Notes under the pieces: generated by a model
Databases searched by the model: none
Told to the model about the DNA's origin: nothing
The model's input: only the letters and a program-made list of their open reading frames with translations
From: Paenibacillus cookii
Lineage (GTDB): Bacteria > Bacillota > Bacilli > Paenibacillales > Paenibacillaceae
Assembly (NCBI RefSeq): GCF_018333375.1
Contig: NZ_BORW01000005.1
Coordinates: 124,001-188,000 of the forward strand
DNA: 64,000 nucleotides
Direction: 5' to 3'
Position numbers and translations under genes: made by a program
In this document: positions 26,166 through 35,234 of the stretch, in pieces
How positions within the stretch are numbered: position 1 is the stretch's first letter
How the letters are laid out: every line of letters starts with the position of its first letter

Positions 26166-26533
26166 AAAAACGGATCGTTTTATGGAGCGGCATCGGTATC
26201 GTCTTTCTTGCGGCGATCACCGCGGGTTCCTACGTCCAAAATATCGGAGTCAAAAACATCAAGCTTATGTATGCGCTGCATGCGACCGACAAGACGATCG
26301 TTTTGATGGATCAAGGTTTGAACGGAACCGTTAATTACCTGACAAGAGCTAAGAATCCGGCCGAATTAGTAAAACAAAAGATGAACAAGGAAGGCTGGAG
26401 TTATACCGAACAGGAGGGGGCGGGCTATTTTTTCGAAAAAGACCGGCAGCGCTGCATTGTGACCGTCAGGCAGTGGAACCACAGCTATTTTATACTATCG
26501 GTTGAAAAGAATCTCGTCGATCTTGCGGGATAA
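26162..26533 (+). CDS. Small membrane-anchored protein of unknown function
   Basis: A 123-residue protein with one N-terminal membrane helix (about residues 5-25, 'VLWSGIGIVFLAAITAGSY') and an extracytoplasmic or cytoplasmic soluble domain ending 'DRQRCIVTVRQWNHSYFILSVEKN'. The GTG start overlaps the stop of the Nudix fragment and has a G-rich stretch upstream. A strong terminator follows. No family recognised. Confidence 0.65.
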   Translation: MKKRIVLWSGIGIVFLAAITAGSYVQNIGVKNIKLMYALHATDKTIVLMDQGLNGTVNYLTRAKNPAELVKQKMNKEGWSYTEQEGAGYFFEKDRQRCIVTVRQWNHSYFILSVEKNLVDLAG

Positions 26534-26550
26534 GTTTCCAAAAAGCGGGG

Positions 26551-26590
26551 AAAGAACTTGCCGGCATGGCGGCCGGCGGGTTCTTTTTTG
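26551..26590 (+). terminator. Intrinsic terminator
   Basis: 15-base arms at 26551-26565 and 26572-26586 with two G-T pairs, a six-base loop and a run of T. Confidence 0.88.
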
Positions 26591-26594
26591 CGTT

Positions 26595-27017
26595 TTATTG
26601 CGGATGGGTTCGCCCGGATTGATGCTCGTAGTTGCGAATCAGCATCCCCTGGGCTTTCCGCATGCCGAGTTTTTCGTAGAATGGCTGGAGATCGGGATCG
26701 CAGAGCAGATCCACCATGTAAATTCCTTTCAGCTTCTCGATCATCCGCCGGGTCAGCTCTTGTCCGATTCCCTGTTTCTGATAGGCGGGAACGACCTCCA
26801 GCAGCGGGATATAGGCCGTCAGCACGCCGTCCGACAACGCGGTAATAAACCCGACGACTTTCCCCGTTTGCTCATCCTTGGCTAATATGCAAGAAGACGC
26901 ATTGCGGAGAATCTGCATAAAAACGGCATAAGAAGGCGGGTTCGGCCACCCGTCGAAAAATCCCTCCGCCAGCGAAGCTTCGGTAATATCGCGTAAATGA
27001 TCCTGATATTGAATCAT
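26595..27017 (-). CDS. GNAT-family N-acetyltransferase
   Basis: A 140-residue single-domain acetyltransferase. The acetyl-CoA binding motif A is 'LEVVPAYQKQGIGQELTRRMIEKL' in outline (Q/RxxGxG/A form QKQGIGQ, about residues 81-87), preceded by the beta-4 strand 'VVGFITALSDG' and followed by 'YMVDLLCDPDLQPFYEKLGM', the usual C-terminal helix and strand. It would move an acetyl group from acetyl-CoA to an amine; the substrate is unknown. AGGAGGAGGAAC upstream of ATG supports the start. Confidence 0.88.
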   Translation of the reverse strand: MIQYQDHLRDITEASLAEGFFDGWPNPPSYAVFMQILRNASSCILAKDEQTGKVVGFITALSDGVLTAYIPLLEVVPAYQKQGIGQELTRRMIEKLKGIYMVDLLCDPDLQPFYEKLGMRKAQGMLIRNYEHQSGRTHPQ

Positions 27018-27192
27018 GTCATGTTCCTCCTCCTGAACCGGTTCTCTACACCTTACCTTGATTTCGCGCCGTAAACAACCGTTTTAACGATTTTTTAGGT
27101 AGCGCCATGAATCTTGGGGCTGTTATGATGGGAGGAGAAATTTGGAATGTTTCCCGCTTCGCGTTCGATGCGGGCTGAAAGAAGGAGATTCC

Positions 27193-27894
27193 ATGAGACA
27201 GGTGATTGCGCTTGGCGGAGGCGGTTTTTCCATGGAGCCGGACAATCCGCTGCTGGACCGATATATTTTGAGCCAGTCCGCGGCCCGTAAGCCCAAGGTA
27301 TGTTTTATCCCGACGGCCAGCGGGGACGCGGAAGGTTACATTGAGGGGTTTCGCAAAGCTTTTTCGGCGTTCGACTGCATTCCTTCCCATCTGGCGCTGT
27401 CCCGGCCGCCTGCAGCCGACTTGGAGGATTACGTTTTGGAAAAGGATATCCTTTACGTGGGCGGAGGCGATACCGTGCGGATGCTGGAGACCTGGCGGGA
27501 ACACGGTTTGGACCGCATCCTTCGGCAGGCGTGGGAGCAGGGCGTCGTGCTGGCGGGCCTCAGCGCAGGTTCCATGTGCTGGTATGAAGAGGGAGTCAAC
27601 TGCGATGATGACGGGCAGGCGAACGTTGTCCAAGGATTGGGTCTTATCCCCGGGAGCCACAGTCCGCATTACGACTCGGAGCCGGAGTACAGGCGGGGGT
27701 ATCATGAGCTGCTGCGCAGCGGCCGAATCCGCGCAGGCGTCGGCGTAAGCGATGGAGCGGGCATTCATTATATCGGCTGCAGAATTCACCGGGTCGTCGG
27801 TTCGCGGCGGGATGCCCGGATCTACGGGGTCGAAGCCTTTGACGGCAAAGTCGCGGAAACGGAGATGATTCCCGAATATTTGGGAACGCTTTAA
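27193..27894 (+). CDS. Peptidase E-like serine peptidase (family S51)
   Basis: A 233-residue protein. It carries the S51 nucleophile elbow GLSAGSMCW (serine about residue 122), the upstream 'ILYVGGGDTVRMLETW' and downstream 'GLGLIPGSHSPHYDSE' with the catalytic histidine. Family members include aspartyl dipeptidase PepE and cyanophycinase, which cut after aspartate. The ATG at 27193 has AAGGAG 7 bases upstream; the frame extends upstream to 27142 without a site. Monocistronic as far as visible. Confidence 0.88.
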   Translation: MRQVIALGGGGFSMEPDNPLLDRYILSQSAARKPKVCFIPTASGDAEGYIEGFRKAFSAFDCIPSHLALSRPPAADLEDYVLEKDILYVGGGDTVRMLETWREHGLDRILRQAWEQGVVLAGLSAGSMCWYEEGVNCDDDGQANVVQGLGLIPGSHSPHYDSEPEYRRGYHELLRSGRIRAGVGVSDGAGIHYIGCRIHRVVGSRRDARIYGVEAFDGKVAETEMIPEYLGTL

Positions 27895-28016
27895 GACGGG
27901 GCGTTATGCAAAATACGACAGGCCAATCTGAAAGATCAGCGCCAATTATACATAGGGAGTGGGTTTCTCGTGTTGGATGAAGCCATGCTCTACTTAAAAC
28001 CCGGGGGTGAGGACAA

Positions 28017-29519
28017 ATGGAAAATCCGCTGAATATCGAGGAATGGATCGTGGAGCTGGATATCCGCAGCATGCAAGCTGCCATGGAATCGGGCGAAACC
28101 ACCTCCGAAGAAATCGTCAAAGCCTATCTGAAACGGATTGAGCGCTACGACGGCAAGCTGAAATCCATCATAGAAGTGAATCCGGCTGCCGTGAGGATCG
28201 CAAGGGAGCTCGATGACGAACGTTACGAAAAAGGAACCCGGGGGCCGCTCCATGGCATCCCCCTGCTCTTAAAGGATAACATCGATACCCGCGACGCGAT
28301 GCATACCAGCGCCGGCACGCTGGCTTTGGCGGAGCACGTCGCGGCGGAGGACTCGTTCGTAGCGGCTCAGCTAAGAAAGGCCGGGGCGGTATTCCTCGCG
28401 AAGGCGAACATGACCGAGTGGGCGAATTTTATGGCGAGCGGCATGTGGGCCGGTTACAGCAGCCGCCGGGGATTATGCCTTAATCCGTACGGACCGGGGG
28501 AATTGTTCGTCGGCGGGTCCAGCTCCGGCTCGGGCGCAGCCGTGGCGGCAAACCTGGCGGCCGCGGCGATCGGCACGGAAACGTCCGGGTCGATCATCAG
28601 CCCGGCCAGCCAGCAAATGCTGGTCGGCATCAAGCCGACGGTCGGGCTGGTCAGCCGTTCGGGCATCATTCCGATCACGCACACGCAGGATACGGCCGGA
28701 CCGATGGCCCGAACCGTCGCCGATGCCGCGATCCTGCTGGGGGCCATGACCGGAATAGATGAGCGGGACCCGGCCACGCAGGCAAGCGCAGGCCGGTTTT
28801 TGCAGGATTATACGCCATTTCTTGACGCTTCCTCCTTAAAGCAGGCGCGCATCGGCATTCCGAGGCATTATTTCCGTGACCTGGATCCGGCCCGAAAGGC
28901 CGTCCTCGAAGCGGCGATCGAAGCGCTGCGCAGGGAAGGGGCAACGATCGTCGATCCGGTAGAGCTCCCTTGTCAGGATGCGTCCTGGAACGGAAACGTG
29001 CTGGTCTACGAATTCAAAAAGGGCGTCAACGATTATCTCGCGCAGCTTCCTGAAAGCATTCCCGTTCATACGCTGGCCGAAGTGATCGCGTTCAACAACG
29101 GGCACGCCGACCGGTGCCTGAAATACGGGCAGGACCTGCTGGAGAAATGCGAAGCGACCAGCGGGACCCTAACCGAACCGGAATATTTGGAGACGCTCCG
29201 TTACAATCAGGAGATGTCGCGGGCTAAGGGGATCGATTACGCGCTTGAAACTTACCGTCTTGACGCGTTGCTGTTCCTCGGCTGCGACGAAGGGGACGAT
29301 ATCGCGGCCAGAGCTGGCTACCCGGCGATGACGGTGCCGGGAGGTTACGCGGAGGACGGCGTCATCGCTCCGGGAGGCTACATCACCAAAGGCCCCGTCG
29401 GAATAACGTTTGTCGGAACCGCGTTCAGCGAACCGACGCTGATCAAGATTGCTTATGGATACGAGCAGGCGACCCGGCACCGCGTACCGCCGGATATGAG
29501 CAGGCTGGAGGAGCAGTAA
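28017..29519 (+). CDS. Amidase-signature-family amidase
   Basis: A 500-residue enzyme with the full amidase signature: catalytic lysine in PLLLKDNID (about residue 84), the Gly/Ser-rich block 'GGSSSGSGAAVAANLA' with the cis-serine, and the nucleophilic serine in 'GTETSGSIISPAS'. The Ser-cisSer-Lys triad hydrolyses amides to acid and ammonia. Not GatA, since no gatB or gatC is nearby and the C-terminal half ('PAMTVPGGYAEDGVIAPGGYITKGPVG') resembles the stand-alone amidases common in Bacillales. Natural substrate unknown. GGGGGTGAGG precedes ATG. Confidence 0.9.
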   Translation: MENPLNIEEWIVELDIRSMQAAMESGETTSEEIVKAYLKRIERYDGKLKSIIEVNPAAVRIARELDDERYEKGTRGPLHGIPLLLKDNIDTRDAMHTSAGTLALAEHVAAEDSFVAAQLRKAGAVFLAKANMTEWANFMASGMWAGYSSRRGLCLNPYGPGELFVGGSSSGSGAAVAANLAAAAIGTETSGSIISPASQQMLVGIKPTVGLVSRSGIIPITHTQDTAGPMARTVADAAILLGAMTGIDERDPATQASAGRFLQDYTPFLDASSLKQARIGIPRHYFRDLDPARKAVLEAAIEALRREGATIVDPVELPCQDASWNGNVLVYEFKKGVNDYLAQLPESIPVHTLAEVIAFNNGHADRCLKYGQDLLEKCEATSGTLTEPEYLETLRYNQEMSRAKGIDYALETYRLDALLFLGCDEGDDIAARAGYPAMTVPGGYAEDGVIAPGGYITKGPVGITFVGTAFSEPTLIKIAYGYEQATRHRVPPDMSRLEEQ

Positions 29520-29674
29520 CAGCCTCATCGTTCGGATCATCGCCGGCCCTGCAAGCGGAAAGGGGATTTCTTCGGAACACGCTGGTTGCAGCTCCGCCCA
29601 CTTGGAACAGAAGGGTCGCGAGATTCCGCGAAGGCCGTACCGGATTCGAATCGCTTGATCTTCCGGCCGATGAA

Positions 29675-29734
29675 AAAAGGAGCCGTTCCCCCGCCCATCC
29701 GGATGCCGGAAAGCGGGGGAGGCTCCTTTTATTA
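29675..29734. terminator. Bidirectional terminator between amidase and dehydrogenase genes
   Basis: AAAAGGAGCC (29675-29684) pairs with GGCTCCTTTT (29721-29730), and CCCCCGC (29688-29694) with GCGGGGG (29713-29719); T runs on both strands. Confidence 0.9.
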
Positions 29735-29793
29735 TTTGTGTTCACGCAAACTGCGAACGAGGATGATGGCCTTGACGGCAACGGATGGTTAAC

Positions 29794-30756
29794 TTAACGT
29801 ATCGGCTCGAGATGGAGACCTTCCAAATTGCGGCGGATCAGGGCGCAGGAATCCTCGAACCGCTTCCGTTCGTCTTCGCTTAACTTAAGCTCCAGCAGTT
29901 CCTGAATGCCGTCGCTGCTAATGATGGCCGGAACCCCGGCGCACACGCCGTGTTCGCCGTACTCCCCGTCGAGTATGGCGGATACGGCGATGATTTTATG
30001 TTCGTCGTTCAGGACGGCACGGGTAATATGGGCGATGGCGCTGCCGATCCCGAAATGGGTCGATCCCTTCCGCGTGAAAATTTCCCACCCGGCATCCTTC
30101 GTTTTGCGCGCGATATCGTTCAAATCGACATGCTTGAAACGTTCCGGGTGCTGCTCCAAAATATCGAGGATCGGCTTGCCGCCGATCGTGACGTGCGACC
30201 ATGCGACGAATTGCGATTCGCCGTGTTCGCCCAACGCATACCCGCTGACGCTGCGCGGATCGATGGAAAACACGTCCGAGAGCAGCGTTTTGAGCCGCGA
30301 AGTATCGATGGAAGTGCCCGTACCGATGACGCGATGGCGCGGAAAACCGGTAAGCTTCCAAATCATGTACGTAACGAGATCCACCGGATTGGCGGCCGTG
30401 ATGAAGAGCCCCTGAAAACCGCTCTCCACGATCGGCGTCACGATTTGACGCGTAATTTCGGCGGCTTCGGCCAGGACGTCCATCCGGTTTTGCCCCGGCT
30501 TCGGATTGGCGCCGGCCGTCAGGATGACGACGTCGACGTCGGCGCAGTCCGCATAGGTTCCTGCGTACACGGTCGTCCGCGTATGCGTAAAATCGATGCA
30601 ATGCGACAAGTCCAGCGCCTGGGCAAGCGCCCGGTCGTATGTGCGGTCGATCATCATGATCTCGTCGCAGATGGATTGGTTGATCATCGCGTAAGCGCAG
30701 CTGGATCCGACCATGCCGGAGCCTACGACGGCAACTCTTCTTCTTTTGCGTTTCAT
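29794..30756 (-). CDS. ldh: L-lactate dehydrogenase-family NAD-dependent 2-hydroxyacid dehydrogenase
   Basis: A 320-residue protein with the LDH/MDH Rossmann fingerprint VVGSGMVGSSCAYAM, the NAD-ribose Asp (MMIDRTYDRA), 'TAANPVDLVTYMIWKLTGFPRHRVIGTGT' in outline, and the catalytic histidine in LGEHGES. It should interconvert pyruvate and L-lactate with NADH. One oddity: the specificity loop reads AGANPKPGQNRMD where typical LDHs have AGANQKPGETR, so the residue equivalent to Gln102 is proline. That leaves lactate as likely but not certain substrate; a related 2-hydroxyacid is possible. GGAGCG 8 bases upstream of ATG. Confidence 0.85.
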   Translation of the reverse strand: MKRKRRRVAVVGSGMVGSSCAYAMINQSICDEIMMIDRTYDRALAQALDLSHCIDFTHTRTTVYAGTYADCADVDVVILTAGANPKPGQNRMDVLAEAAEITRQIVTPIVESGFQGLFITAANPVDLVTYMIWKLTGFPRHRVIGTGTSIDTSRLKTLLSDVFSIDPRSVSGYALGEHGESQFVAWSHVTIGGKPILDILEQHPERFKHVDLNDIARKTKDAGWEIFTRKGSTHFGIGSAIAHITRAVLNDEHKIIAVSAILDGEYGEHGVCAGVPAIISSDGIQELLELKLSEDERKRFEDSCALIRRNLEGLHLEPIR

Positions 30757-30907
30757 GTTTCATTCGCTCCTTCAACCCTATTGTACACGAGATTGTGATA
30801 AAAATCCCATAATCGGCCGCTTCGGCGGAATTCGGCCCATTACGGCCCTAAACCGATAAAAACCGGCAGCGCGGCGGCTTCCGGTGAGAGTCCTTTTGGA
30901 GCTTCGT

Positions 30908-31174
30908 TCAGGGGGCAGGAGGACTCCAGGGCCGCCGGATCCAAATGCCTGGCCGCAGCCTTAAAAAAAGACCCCGACAGCGTAAATATCTGCATAAATG
31001 CGTCCCGATGGAGCTCCCCAAAATCGCGATCGTTTCGTGTCCGTTGATCCGTCGGAGCCCGGCATACAGGGCGGTGCTGAACATCACGTCAACGATGACG
31101 AACTTTGCCAGATCCGCGCGCGTAAATACCCAGACCTGAAACTCCTTTTGGTGAATCCCCGCAAGCTTTCGCAT
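30908..31174 (-). CDS. Doubtful small protein; remainder of 30757-31378 shows no clear gene
   Basis: A minus-strand frame of 88 residues (MRKLAGIHQKEFQVWVFTR...) has AAGGAGG a few bases before ATG at 31174, and a second ATG at 31198 has AGCGAGGG ahead of it. The first ~60 residues look protein-like; the end is Arg/Pro-rich and less so. No family recognised. Apart from this I see no gene in the 620 bases between ldh and the FUSC gene; the promoter of the latter could not be placed. Confidence 0.3.
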   Translation of the reverse strand: MRKLAGIHQKEFQVWVFTRADLAKFVIVDVMFSTALYAGLRRINGHETIAILGSSIGTHLCRYLRCRGLFLRLRPGIWIRRPWSPPAP

Positions 31175-31378
31175 GCCGCCCTCCTTCCCTTTCGCCATAA
31201 ATCCCTCGCTTTTTTAGGATATATCAAAGCAAAACGTTTGAGAACACGCGGACAAGATCGAATTTTGTTCGGCGGTCATACTTTCTTCGTCCCATGGCCA
31301 TATTGAAAATAATAGCAAGCTGCTTTTTATGTAAAGCATGGTAGGTCCTGCATTCGGCAGAGAAGGGAAGAAATCGGC

Positions 31379-33307
31379 ATGAGTCCGCAAAAGCACCACA
31401 CGTCCTTGATCCATTCCATCGTCCGCCAGGCGCTGGAAATCAAAAAAGCTCCGCTGCCGTAGGGCAGGGCGGTCGGCGCCGGCATCAGCCTGGGCCTGCC
31501 CTCGCTGATCGGCCTGCTCGCGGGGCGTTTCGATTACGGCCTGCTGGCGGGAACGGGCGGTTTTACCTATCTGTATGCATCGAACGAGCCGTATTTCATC
31601 CGGTCGAGAAAGCTTGCCTTTGTGATGCTGGGCATCGCCTTTTCGGTGTTTTGCGGTTCGCTGCTGTCGACGTATCCGGTGCTTTCCGGGTTTGTGATGG
31701 GGCTGATCGGAGCGGTCGTGACCTTCGTGTTCGGCGCGCTGAAATTTAAGGGGCCGGCAGCGCTTTTTTTCGTATTGAGCTTTGCGATTGCTTCCGGTAC
31801 GCCGCATACCCCGTCCGAAGCGGCCATCCGGGGGACGCTGGTCCTGTTGGGCGGAGCGCTGGCTTGGCTGATCGCGATGGCCGGCTGGCTGACCCGTCCG
31901 CACGGCCCCGAAATGCAGGCCATACGCCGGATATATGCCCAATTAGCCGATATGATGGAAGCCGTCGGTACCCGCGATTACGAAAAGGCGAGGCATGAGA
32001 CGTTGATCGCCATGTTGGAGGGGGAGCCGATGTTTGCGGTGAGAAGGCATGTTTGGAAGGAAACGGAGCTGATTCGCCGGCTGGAGAGACTGTTTAACCA
32101 GGCCCATGTCATCTACCAGGAGACGGATACATGGCAGCTGCAAAGAAAGGAACCCCCTCCTGACACTGTAAGCAGCGTCGTCCGCAGCGTTTCGGGGCTG
32201 GGGACCGAAACGGGGAAGCTTCGGACGGAGGGATTGATGGTTCCGGACGATGCGCAGTCCCATGCCCTGCTGCAATCGGTGCTCGGGTTGTCCGCGACTC
32301 TGGAAGGGGTCCCGGATGGCGGACGGGAGGGAGAAAGAATGACCGGGACGCCGCTCCAAAGCATTTTTCTTGAGGCCTTCGACAAAAATTCGCTCGTATT
32401 TCTGCTCTCGCTCCGATTCGGCATCATTTTGACGTTTGCCGCTTTGGCCGCCCATGCCTTTAACTTGAACCGGTCGTATTGGGTTCCGCTCTCCTGCGCT
32501 GCGGTCATGCTGGGTTCCACCGTCATTGCCACGTTCCACCGGGCCATTCAGCGCTCGCTGGGGACGATGATCGGCATATTGGCGGCAAGCGCGATTTTGT
32601 GGGCGCACCCGCAAGGCATCGTCATTTCGCTTGCGATCATGCTGTTTTCGTTTTTTGCCGAGCTGCTGATCGTCCGGAATTACACGCTGACGATGATGTT
32701 CGTGACGCCGAATGCGCTTCTGATGGCGGCGGCAGGTTCCCATATCGTACATGTGGGTTATTTTGCGGGGACGCGCATGGCGGACGTCGTGACCGGGAGC
32801 TTGATCGGCTTGGCAGGGGTGCTCATCCTTGGCAGAACATCCGCATCAAGCCGGATTCCGTACTTGATGGGCAGGGCGATCCGCAGCCAATCGCAGCTTT
32901 TGGCCGTCCTCTTTACGGGACAGATCGAAACGGGCCTGCCGGTGGAAAGCCGCGAACAGCGGTCCATGAAAACCCGTCTGGCCAACCTGACGACCGTTTA
33001 CGCCACGGCGCTGGGCGAACTCCCGCGGAACGAGGAGGAGCTGCAGCGGCTTTTGCCGGTCGTTTGGGCATTGGAACAAATTGCGTATTTGCTGAACTCC
33101 TATTCCCGCTCCGAAGGGGAAGAGCGGCCCGGGTTGTCCGATCCGGAACTGGCCTGCCTGCTGCTTTGGTTTGAGAAGATGGCCCAAAGCGCCGATCGGC
33201 AGCGGCTCCTGCCGATTCCGGAGCTGCCCGGGCTTGAGGGCATCCCGAAAGTCCGCCACGAGCTGTCATGGATGCAGACCGCGCTTGAAAAAAGCCTGGC
33301 ATCGTAA
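31379..33307 (+). pseudogene. FUSC-family (aromatic-acid exporter-like) membrane protein, in-frame TAG near the start
   Basis: From ATG at 31379 (AAGGGAAG upstream) the frame reads 'MSPQKHHTSLIHSIVRQALE', meets TAG at codon 28 (31460-31462), then continues open to 33307. The rest (about 615 residues) has an N-terminal block of hydrophobic helices, a cytoplasmic region (~180-330) and a second helix block with the FUSC signature ('SYWVPLSCAAVMLGSTVIATFHRAIQRSLGT'). FUSC proteins export aromatic carboxylates or similar. Because the TAG sits between two clearly homologous pieces, it is a nonsense mutation or a sequencing error (for example TGG or CAG read as TAG). A start further in (ATG at 31622) would lose the first helices. 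Confidence 0.8.
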
Positions 33308-33308
33308 A

Positions 33309-33356
33309 AAAACAGGGTATCCCCGGTCGCCAAGACCGTGAGGATACCCTGTTTGC
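33309..33356. terminator. Bidirectional terminator between FUSC and ndh genes
   Basis: AAACAGGGTATCC (33310-33322) pairs with GGATACCCTGTTT (33342-33354), with an inner GGTC/GACC helix; T-rich on the minus strand side especially. Confidence 0.88.
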
Positions 33357-33382
33357 CGCTTCAAGCGGCCGTCGGTATGAGA

Positions 33383-34561
33383 TTAGTAAGCCAGCGTGTA
33401 CAATGCTTTGATGTGGGAGAGGTAACGGATGTTACTTGCTTCCTTCATCAGCGTTGCCGGCAAACCTTTCAGCGAAATGTTGTTTTCGCCGATGGTTGCA
33501 ACGGCGTCTTTGCGGCCCAGGCTGGCCAGCGTACCGGAGTTTACCGGAGCAAACGTTTCGAACGCCTTGTCGTTCAGGAACGCATACAGGTTGTAGCCGA
33601 TCAGCTCGCCCATTTGCCACGCGATTTGCGCGGTTGGAGGGTAAGGACGTCCGGTTTCGTCGAAGTATACGGCACTGTCGCCTGCAACGAATACGTCTTT
33701 ATGGGACGTGGATTGCAGGAACTCGTTGACGGTTGCGCGTCCGCGGTTGACCTCCAGGCCGGATTCGCCGACAAGCGGGTTGCCTTGCACGCCGCCGGTC
33801 CATACGAAGGTGTTGGTGACGATTTTTTGGCCGTCTTTCAGGTCGACCACGTTGCCTTCCACGTTCGTTACAGGCAGTCCGGTCAAGAACGTTACGCCGC
33901 GGTTTTCAAGGCTTTGGGTCGCGCGCTCGATCAGATGGTCAGGAAGCACAGGCAAAATTTTAGGGCCGGCTTCAACGAGCATCAATTTGATTTCGCTGCG
34001 GTCAATGCCGTATTTTTTGGTCAGGTTTGGCAGGATGTCGGCGATTTCGCCCACGAGTTCGACGCCGGTCAAACCGCCGCCGCCGATCAGGATCGTTGCG
34101 TCAGCCGGATCTTTGGATTGGGAGTAAGCTTGGATGCGTTCTTCGATATGGCGGTGGATGCGTTTGGCATCGTCAGCGGATTTGAGCACCATGCTGTATT
34201 TGTCGAGTCCAGGAATGCCGAAGTAAGCGGTGATGCTGCCGAGGCCGACGACAAGCGCGTCGTAAGTCAGCTTGGAACCGTCCGAAAGCTTCACTTCCTT
34301 GTTGTCTACGGAGAAAGACTCGACCTTGGCGATTTTCAGATCGATGTCTTTGCCTTTGAACAGCTTTTCAAGCGGCATGGCGATCGCCTTTTCTTCGATG
34401 CTGCCCGCAGCCAGGCGGTGAAGCTCGGTAATGATTTGGTGAGTCGGATATTGGTTCACCACGGTCACGCGCGCTTGGTCTTTGTTCATGTATTTGCGAA
34501 CGGTCAGCGCGGAGAGGAGTCCGCCATATCCTGCACCCAAAATGACAATATGTTTTGACAT
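33383..34561 (-). CDS. ndh: Type II NADH dehydrogenase (NDH-2)
   Basis: A 392-residue flavoprotein. N-terminal FAD-binding fingerprint VILGAGYGGLLSAL, a second nucleotide-binding GGGGLTGVELVGEIAD for NADH (about residues 163-178), and the FAD-pyrophosphate motif 'VFVAGDSAVY' followed by 'PPTAQIAWQMGELIGYNL', as in Bacillus Ndh. It oxidises NADH and reduces menaquinone at the inner face of the membrane without pumping protons; the C-terminal ~50 residues form the membrane-binding part. It follows the DUF1641 gene, as in the B. subtilis yjlC-ndh operon. GGAGG upstream of ATG. Confidence 0.93.
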   Translation of the reverse strand: MSKHIVILGAGYGGLLSALTVRKYMNKDQARVTVVNQYPTHQIITELHRLAAGSIEEKAIAMPLEKLFKGKDIDLKIAKVESFSVDNKEVKLSDGSKLTYDALVVGLGSITAYFGIPGLDKYSMVLKSADDAKRIHRHIEERIQAYSQSKDPADATILIGGGGLTGVELVGEIADILPNLTKKYGIDRSEIKLMLVEAGPKILPVLPDHLIERATQSLENRGVTFLTGLPVTNVEGNVVDLKDGQKIVTNTFVWTGGVQGNPLVGESGLEVNRGRATVNEFLQSTSHKDVFVAGDSAVYFDETGRPYPPTAQIAWQMGELIGYNLYAFLNDKAFETFAPVNSGTLASLGRKDAVATIGENNISLKGLPATLMKEASNIRYLSHIKALYTLAY

Positions 34562-34598
34562 AGTTTTTCCTCCGTCCTTACCTAAATATTAAAGTGGA

Positions 34599-35039
34599 TT
34601 ATTTTTGTTCTTTGGCGTTTTCAGCAGAGACTTGGAGATACGCGTTCACGAAACGGAACATTTTTTGCGCTTGAGGGTCTTTCAGCATTTTGAGCAGGCC
34701 AAAAAGACCGATCACTTCTTGACTGCTTTCTGCGCGGTCTTTTGCTTCGATCACGTTTGCGGCGACGGATTTCACCGATTTGATGACCGGGGTGGCCATC
34801 TCTTGAATGGCTCCGACGGTGTCGCTTTTCAGCGTTTTATCCGTAGCGACGGCTTGTGCGAAATCGTAAGACTTTGTCAATACATTCACAAGCTCGGTCA
34901 GCTTTGGAAGATGGTTGACCAGTGTGGTCAAAGACTCCTGAACCTCGGGCTTGAGCAGCTGGTCCAGCAAATCGTGTTGATCTTGGCTGACAGGCGCATT
35001 CGCTTGTTCAGTCTTTGCATCAGTAATAGTTTCCGACAT
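34599..35039 (-). CDS. DUF1641 protein (YjlC-like), partner gene of ndh
   Basis: A 146-residue soluble helical protein with the DUF1641 core 'LLDQLLKPEVQESLTTLVNHLPKLTELVNVL' in outline and 'IGLFGLLKMLKDPQAQKMFRFVNAYLQ' at the end. Function unknown; in B. subtilis the homologue YjlC is encoded directly ahead of NDH-2 and both are under Rex control, and the same order holds here with a 37-base gap. The ATG at 35039 is preferred over 35045 because AAAGGAG stands 8 rather than 2 bases ahead. Confidence 0.85.
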   Translation of the reverse strand: MSETITDAKTEQANAPVSQDQHDLLDQLLKPEVQESLTTLVNHLPKLTELVNVLTKSYDFAQAVATDKTLKSDTVGAIQEMATPVIKSVKSVAANVIEAKDRAESSQEVIGLFGLLKMLKDPQAQKMFRFVNAYLQVSAENAKEQK

Positions 35040-35234
35040 GTCCATTTCTCCTTTGCGTAAGCAGCAGTGCTTAATTTTATTTTAAAAAGGGCTAATAGAC
35101 CCTTTTTGGGCAGAGGGGTCTAGAAGCAACAGACCTTCCTCAAGTGAAAAAGGCCGCAATCTAACTCATCATTACCTATGTTAACATAATGTTCACCAAA
35201 AGGATAATGAGGCATTTCAAGCCTTACGCACAAA

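Noticed and set aside
27895..28016. Short frame starting GTG at about 27970 ahead of the amidase gene as a leader peptide
   Set aside because: Only about 20 codons, no hairpin structure or codon pattern of an attenuator, and ordinary spacing to the amidase ribosome site.
19230..31462. Recoding of TAG (pyrrolysine or suppression) to explain two in-frame TAG codons
   Set aside because: TAG ends other genes in the window normally, and no pyl genes or suppressor tRNA are visible; mutation or sequencing error is simpler.
33338..34558. Plus-strand 406-codon frame opposite ndh
   Set aside because: It covers the NDH-2 gene almost exactly and shows no domain; NDH-2 motifs and ribosome site are on the minus strand.
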